Shown here: in pieces, positions 59,986-64,000 of the stretch | Numbering within the stretch: the stretch's first letter is position 1 | How the letters are laid out: every line of letters starts with the position of its first letter | Origin: an uncultured Eubacterium sp. | GTDB lineage: Bacteria > Bacillota > Clostridia > Lachnospirales > Lachnospiraceae | Direction: 5' to 3' | DNA length: 64,000 bases | Assembly (NCBI GenBank): GCA_949959185.1 | Contig: CATLIX010000005.1 | Location: 1 to 64,000 of the forward strand | The notes under the pieces: generated by a model | What the model was told of the DNA's origin: nothing | The model's input: the letters and a program-made list of their open reading frames with translations, nothing else | Databases searched by the model: none | Made by a program: the position numbers and the translations under genes

Positions 59986-62724
59986 ATGAGGAACGAAAAC
60001 AGTAAAATCCAGATACCAAATGTAGACAAAGGATATACGGAACGCACAGCAGACACCCTTCTCTCATCTCTGCAGGAACATATCATCCTGCTCAATGCCG
60101 GCGCCGGTTACGGAAAGACACAGATACTGGCCAATTACATACATCATTCTCCGGAGCAAAGCGCCTGGTACAGTATCAGCGATACGGACAATGATCTGAT
60201 GTCTTTTATTCAGAATTTCACAAAATCTGTTCAGAATGCGCTGGAAGATTCCGGCGAAGATTTCATGGTTTCCGTTCCGCTTCCGGAAGATATTGATATT
60301 CTGATGGAACAGCTTGTCATATGGCTGGATACCCGTATCAGCTTCCTGAATGTGGTTTTCGATGATTTTCAGGAAATCAGCAACCCGGATATCTTTAACC
60401 TTCTGGATATTCTGATGGAAACCATGGACAGGAAAATCCGTCTTTTTATTGTGGAAAAACGTTCTCTCCCGCTATTTTTTGATAAATATATCAGTTCCGG
60501 ACGAGCCGTCTGCATCGGAACGGAGGAACTGAAATTCACACAGGAGGAGATTATGCTCCTGCTGGGAGATATGGGCGAAAATACCCGTCAGTGTGCCAGC
60601 CTGATTTACGACTGCACGGAAGGATGGCCCGTAGGCATTGCCCGGATTATGCTGCAGATTCAGCGTCAGATAAAAAGCACCACCCTGGATATTTTGAAGG
60701 AAATCTGCGAAAATCTGGAAGTCTCCGATTATTTCATGACAAAGGTATATCATATGCTGCCCTATAATATTCAGACTTTTCTGAAGAAGACAGCTGTCCT
60801 GGACTATATGACTCCCGCTGTCTGCAACCGGGTGGCAGATATCTATAATTCTGAAGGTATGCTGCGGTACCTGGCAAATGAAAAACTGTTTGTACAGACG
60901 CTGGGAGACGGATGCCTGTACCGCTATCATTCTATTTTCCAGCAATTTCTGCTGTCACAGACAACATTGGAGGAACAGCAGGAAACCCTGCGCACCGCCG
61001 CTTATTTTCTCCTGAAAACCAACGAAAAAATCCAGGCTGCGGAATACGCCTGCCGGGGCAGGGCAGACCAGATTGTCCAGGCAGTTCTGGAAGTTTCCGG
61101 CGATTCCATGTTAGAAGACAGACTCTATGCCACCCTGGAACGCTGGTTCGGATTTCTGGAAGCCGAGCACTGCATACTGACTTCAAAAACAAGGTTTATT
61201 TACGGAAAATATCTGATGGCCCTGGGCCATACTTCTGAGGCATACCGTCAGATGGAGCAGGCCGGAACCATGTTTCAGGAAGAAGGGCGCCTGCGGGATT
61301 ACAAACGTGTTCTGCTGTTCCAGGCGGCGGCAAAACGAAAAACCGGAGAACTGGAAGAAGCGGACAGGTACATGGCCCAGGCTCAGGAAGACCGTAAAAC
61401 CTGCTGGAACGAAACCACAGAAGCTGTCTGTACGGAGCAGCTTAAAATAAAATGCTGCCTGCATCAGTTAGAGGACGCCGCCCTGCTTCTTTCCTCCTGG
61501 ACAGGTCAGGGCGCTCAATTTCGGAAAAACACCTTTCTGTCTGCTGCAAAACAGGTAATTCCTCTGCTGAACCACCGAACAGAATCCCCCTTTTCTTTCC
61601 CCGGTATCCGGTTAGAACACATTCCGGAAGGATTCCTTCTGCGGAACTGTATTCTGGCGGAAGAATTAAAACATGCATACCAGGCTGCCGACTATGAAAC
61701 CGCAGGACAGACCGCCAGAGAAATCCTTACAAATTCCGCCTGTGAAACCATTCAGACGGCCGTTGCCTGGGAAATCCTGGCTGTCTTATCCTGGGATGCC
61801 GGCGATTACCGCAAGGCCATGGAGCAGTCCCGCAGCGGCAGCACATTTTTAAATAATAATCACATCCGGAATCTGGACTTTACACCGAAACACCGGCAGA
61901 TTATAAACGAAATCCACTCCATCCGCAGAAATACTTCCGATACGCGCCATCACATCCCTTCCCGGCAGGAAACGGACGCTGCTCCGGAGCAGAAAATATC
62001 CGGAAAAATCAAAATCCGGTGTCTGGACGGTTTCCTGGTATTCCTTCCCGGCTCAGAAGGTCAGCCCCTGAAATGGAGAACAAAAAAAGCCCGGGAGCTG
62101 TTCGCCTATCTGTTCCACCTGCAGGGCGGCAGTGTTTCCAGAGAAGTACTGATTGAACTTTTATGGCCGGAAGCCGGCAAAAAAAGCGCCATTGCACTGT
62201 TTCACACCACCCTTTACAGCATCCGTCAGGCATTTTCTCAGGAGGGGCTGGAAGAACTGATTTCCTATGAAAAAAAGAAATACTCTCTGAACATGCAGCT
62301 TGTGGATTCAGATCTGGAAGCACTGACGTTATTTTTCAAAGATGAGACTGCCTGCCAAAAACATCCAGAGCGGATTATGGAGCTGTATCCCGGAAGTTAC
62401 ATGGGAGGCAGCGGTTACCTCTGGTCCTATGGCATGGCAAAGGAACTGGAACATCAGTACCTCACGGTACTGAAATCCGGAGCCTCCGGCAAAACCCTTG
62501 AAAATCATCCGGAAGAGGCTCTTCCTTTCTTCCGCCGTATACTGGAAGCCGATCCTTATAATGAAGAAGCAGTATCGCAGCTTGTCTTCTGTCTGTACAA
62601 AAGCGGCAGACAGTCAGAAGCAAAACAGCAGTATGACAGAATGCAGAAACTGTACCGGGATGATCTGGAGCTGGATTTCTCCAGAACTTTCCGTGAAATT
62701 ATCGGTCAGTCCGCTGCCCCGTAA
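59986..62724 (+). CDS. STAND-ATPase SARP/BTAD transcription regulator
   Basis: A 912-residue regulator. N-terminal P-loop NAGAGYGKT (about 37-45) and a MalT-like NTPase region with VVFDDFQEISNPDIF (about 115); a helical TPR-like middle (about 330-640); then near the C-terminus a winged-helix (IRCLDGFLVFLPG ... LKWRTKKARELFAYLF, LLWPEAGKKSAI, about 670-760) and the bacterial transcriptional activation domain (YPGSYMGGSG, ADPYNEEAVSQLVFCLY, about 780-905). ATG 59986 has AAGGA 9 nt upstream; a TTG at 59962 is less likely. Such proteins switch on in response to a ligand. Divergent to the sheath gene, so it probably controls the eCIS cluster. Confidence 0.85.
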   Translation: MRNENSKIQIPNVDKGYTERTADTLLSSLQEHIILLNAGAGYGKTQILANYIHHSPEQSAWYSISDTDNDLMSFIQNFTKSVQNALEDSGEDFMVSVPLPEDIDILMEQLVIWLDTRISFLNVVFDDFQEISNPDIFNLLDILMETMDRKIRLFIVEKRSLPLFFDKYISSGRAVCIGTEELKFTQEEIMLLLGDMGENTRQCASLIYDCTEGWPVGIARIMLQIQRQIKSTTLDILKEICENLEVSDYFMTKVYHMLPYNIQTFLKKTAVLDYMTPAVCNRVADIYNSEGMLRYLANEKLFVQTLGDGCLYRYHSIFQQFLLSQTTLEEQQETLRTAAYFLLKTNEKIQAAEYACRGRADQIVQAVLEVSGDSMLEDRLYATLERWFGFLEAEHCILTSKTRFIYGKYLMALGHTSEAYRQMEQAGTMFQEEGRLRDYKRVLLFQAAAKRKTGELEEADRYMAQAQEDRKTCWNETTEAVCTEQLKIKCCLHQLEDAALLLSSWTGQGAQFRKNTFLSAAKQVIPLLNHRTESPFSFPGIRLEHIPEGFLLRNCILAEELKHAYQAADYETAGQTAREILTNSACETIQTAVAWEILAVLSWDAGDYRKAMEQSRSGSTFLNNNHIRNLDFTPKHRQIINEIHSIRRNTSDTRHHIPSRQETDAAPEQKISGKIKIRCLDGFLVFLPGSEGQPLKWRTKKARELFAYLFHLQGGSVSREVLIELLWPEAGKKSAIALFHTTLYSIRQAFSQEGLEELISYEKKKYSLNMQLVDSDLEALTLFFKDETACQKHPERIMELYPGSYMGGSGYLWSYGMAKELEHQYLTVLKSGASGKTLENHPEEALPFFRRILEADPYNEEAVSQLVFCLYKSGRQSEAKQQYDRMQKLYRDDLELDFSRTFREIIGQSAAP

Positions 62725-62825
62725 CTGTCCCGGAAAGGTCAGACAGGCCCATGCCCCGCAACCATCCGGAACCCGCAGACAGGCCCACGCCCCGCAACTA
62801 TCCGGAATCCGCAGAAAACAGGAAA
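62716..62825. repeat. 36-37 bp tandem repeat at SARP gene end
   Basis: Three units begin with GCCCCG at 62716, 62753 and 62789. The first contains the last codons and TAA of the SARP gene; the second and third differ at few positions and share CAGACAGGCCCA and ATCCGGAA segments. They fill the gap to the next gene. Confidence 0.85.
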
Positions 62826-62831
62826 GACTCT

Positions 62832-64000
62832 ATGGACAATTATCATACATATCAGGAATTTTTAAATGATTTAATATACTGGGGAAGAAAGGCCTGGGAA
62901 CAGCAGCCGGATTTTCATCCGGAAGAAGCATTTCACATCCTCCTTCAGAAGTCTGTGGAAAGCACAGGGCAGGATGTATTTTCTCCCTTTCTCTACCTTG
63001 CCCTTTCATCACATCTGTCACAGGAAGAAATGCTGCTGCTGGCGGCGGCGCTGTACAGCGGACTCCGCAAAGGCTGCCTTACTCCCACCATATGGAACCG
63101 TTTCCTGGAAAAAGAGGAATCACTTTCTTCCGGTATGGATTTGTACTACCAGTCCGCTCCCGTGCTCTTTCGGCGGGAACCGGACGAAACGGGCGAACCG
63201 GGGCTGTTCCTGGAACCCCGGATTTTTCTTTTTTTGCAGGGCGTACTGCCCCGGCCCCGGTATCTGCCCGGTCTGAACTGGTACCGCCGGACAGAAGAAC
63301 GCCTGCCCTGTCTGGGGACAGATATCCGTCTGTATCCTCAAATCGAAGCCTGCCTTTCTCAGGTTCCGGGAAAAAAACTGGTATACCTGCAGGGCGCGAA
63401 GGGCAGCGGACGAAAGCTGAATTACGCTTATCTGGCCGACCGTCTCCATATGAGCCTGGCTGTTATTTCCTATGAGCTGCTGCAGAGCGAAAGCCAGCTC
63501 CGGGAAATGCAGATTGAGTGTCTTCTGAACCATGCCATGTTCGCAGTGGAACTGCCGGAAACAGAAGAAGATCTGACGCCTCTTTTGTACTGGCTGGAGG
63601 AAGAAGAAACCATTTTCCTTCTGGGCATCCGGCCGGAACTTCCCCGCCAGGAATTTGCCCGGCGGCAATATCTGCCTTTCTCCATCTCCACCCGGAAGGT
63701 ACTTAAGGACAGAGCGCTTTTTGAAGCTCTCACCTGCTCTTATCAATGGGAGCGGGAAGAAACAAGGCTTGACTTCCTTGGAAGATACAATTTTCTGCCA
63801 GGCAGAATGCGGGATATTCTGGAGCTTGCCAGTGCCTACGCCCTGCGGGACGGCACTGCCTTCCTTACCGACGAACATCTCAGACAGGCCGTACCCGGCG
63901 TTTCTTCTCATTCACTGGACAAATATGCCTCCCGAATCCAAAGCCTTTACCGGATGGAAGACCTGATTCTGCCGGAACTGCCGAAACAGAAACTGCTCCA
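62832..64000 (+). CDS. Second eCIS AAA+ ATPase-like protein, partial
   Basis: An open frame from ATG 62832 to the window end (389 complete codons, no stop). AGGAAAG lies about 6 nt upstream. The first 160 residues are helical and acidic; then comes a P-loop-like QGAKGSGRKLNYAYLADRL (about 190) that has lost the classical GxxGxGKT ending (GRK), similar to the degenerate first module of the ATPase at 28805-31030, followed by VELPETEEDLTP and a winged-helix-like region. An active second module would be beyond the edge. Co-transcribed with the SARP regulator. Named from layout and partial similarity; the complete gene is needed for a firm call. Confidence 0.65.
   Translation, partial: MDNYHTYQEFLNDLIYWGRKAWEQQPDFHPEEAFHILLQKSVESTGQDVFSPFLYLALSSHLSQEEMLLLAAALYSGLRKGCLTPTIWNRFLEKEESLSSGMDLYYQSAPVLFRREPDETGEPGLFLEPRIFLFLQGVLPRPRYLPGLNWYRRTEERLPCLGTDIRLYPQIEACLSQVPGKKLVYLQGAKGSGRKLNYAYLADRLHMSLAVISYELLQSESQLREMQIECLLNHAMFAVELPETEEDLTPLLYWLEEEETIFLLGIRPELPRQEFARRQYLPFSISTRKVLKDRALFEALTCSYQWEREETRLDFLGRYNFLPGRMRDILELASAYALRDGTAFLTDEHLRQAVPGVSSHSLDKYASRIQSLYRMEDLILPELPKQKLL

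Noticed and set aside
63120..63911. 263-codon minus-strand frame at the right end
   Set aside because: Opposite to the partial AAA+ gene, which has a proper start, operon position and P-loop-like motif.

Overview
The window looks like a chromosomal piece of an anaerobic, Gram-positive gut clostridium, most likely Lachnospiraceae. Support: a low-to-middle GC content, strong AGGAGG-type ribosome-binding sites, sigma-A promoters close to TTGACA-17-TATAAT, a 2-hydroxyacyl-CoA dehydratase activase, a separate GlnRS, an argC-J-B-D cluster and an Rpn-type nuclease. The species cannot be fixed by reading alone. No tRNA, rRNA or CRISPR array was seen.

Left part (1-28166), housekeeping and transport. 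A 3'-truncated beta-helix surface protein and an Rpn nuclease are followed by the arginine genes. argC, a GNAT, argJ, a small membrane protein, argB and argD are read leftwards and end at a strong terminator near 3404-3443. argG is read rightwards from the same intergenic region, which holds two back-to-back promoters and ArgR-box-like palindromes. Next come a MORN lipoprotein, an operon of a rhomboid-like protein, glnS and a DUF2225 protein driven by a perfect consensus promoter, a LysM protein, the giant dehydratase activase, a GNAT and a DUF4097 protein. At 22289-23782 a deletion scar fuses the remains of a Crp/Fnr regulator and a MATE exporter. Ion transport genes follow: a CPA1 antiporter, a K+-channel-like protein, a DUF308 protein, a ClC channel and a YjdF-like protein.

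Right part (28226-64000), a complete extracellular-type contractile injection system (eCIS). One leftward cluster of about 31 kb starts with the sheath (59566) and runs through tube, DUF6760, second tube, a 1221-residue coiled-coil protein in the tape-measure position, LysM baseplate protein, gpD-like hub, gpV-like spike, gp25, two baseplate-J proteins, a P2 gpI-like tail protein, a large RNRYFYGKLL protein, DUF4255 cap protein, PAAR-like DUF4280 tip and an AAA+ ATPase. Mixed into it are genes unusual for a free particle: a pseudokinase-like single-pass membrane protein, a membrane MORN-repeat protein, a HAMP plus degenerate cyclase-like sensor with two predicted extracellular regions, and a 750-residue low-complexity protein with glycine-rich hydrophobic segments that is the best cargo candidate. 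Divergent from the sheath are a 912-residue STAND/SARP-type regulator and a second AAA+ protein cut by the window edge.

I infer an injection machine tied to the membrane and to signalling rather than simply released. A second theme is repeat biology: short tandem copies begin in the 3' ends of argJ, the DUF2225 gene and the SARP gene, a dispersed hairpin copy follows the ClC gene, an array of eight Shine-Dalgarno-like motifs precedes gp25, and a palindromic element occurs both in the arg operon and inside the eCIS cluster.
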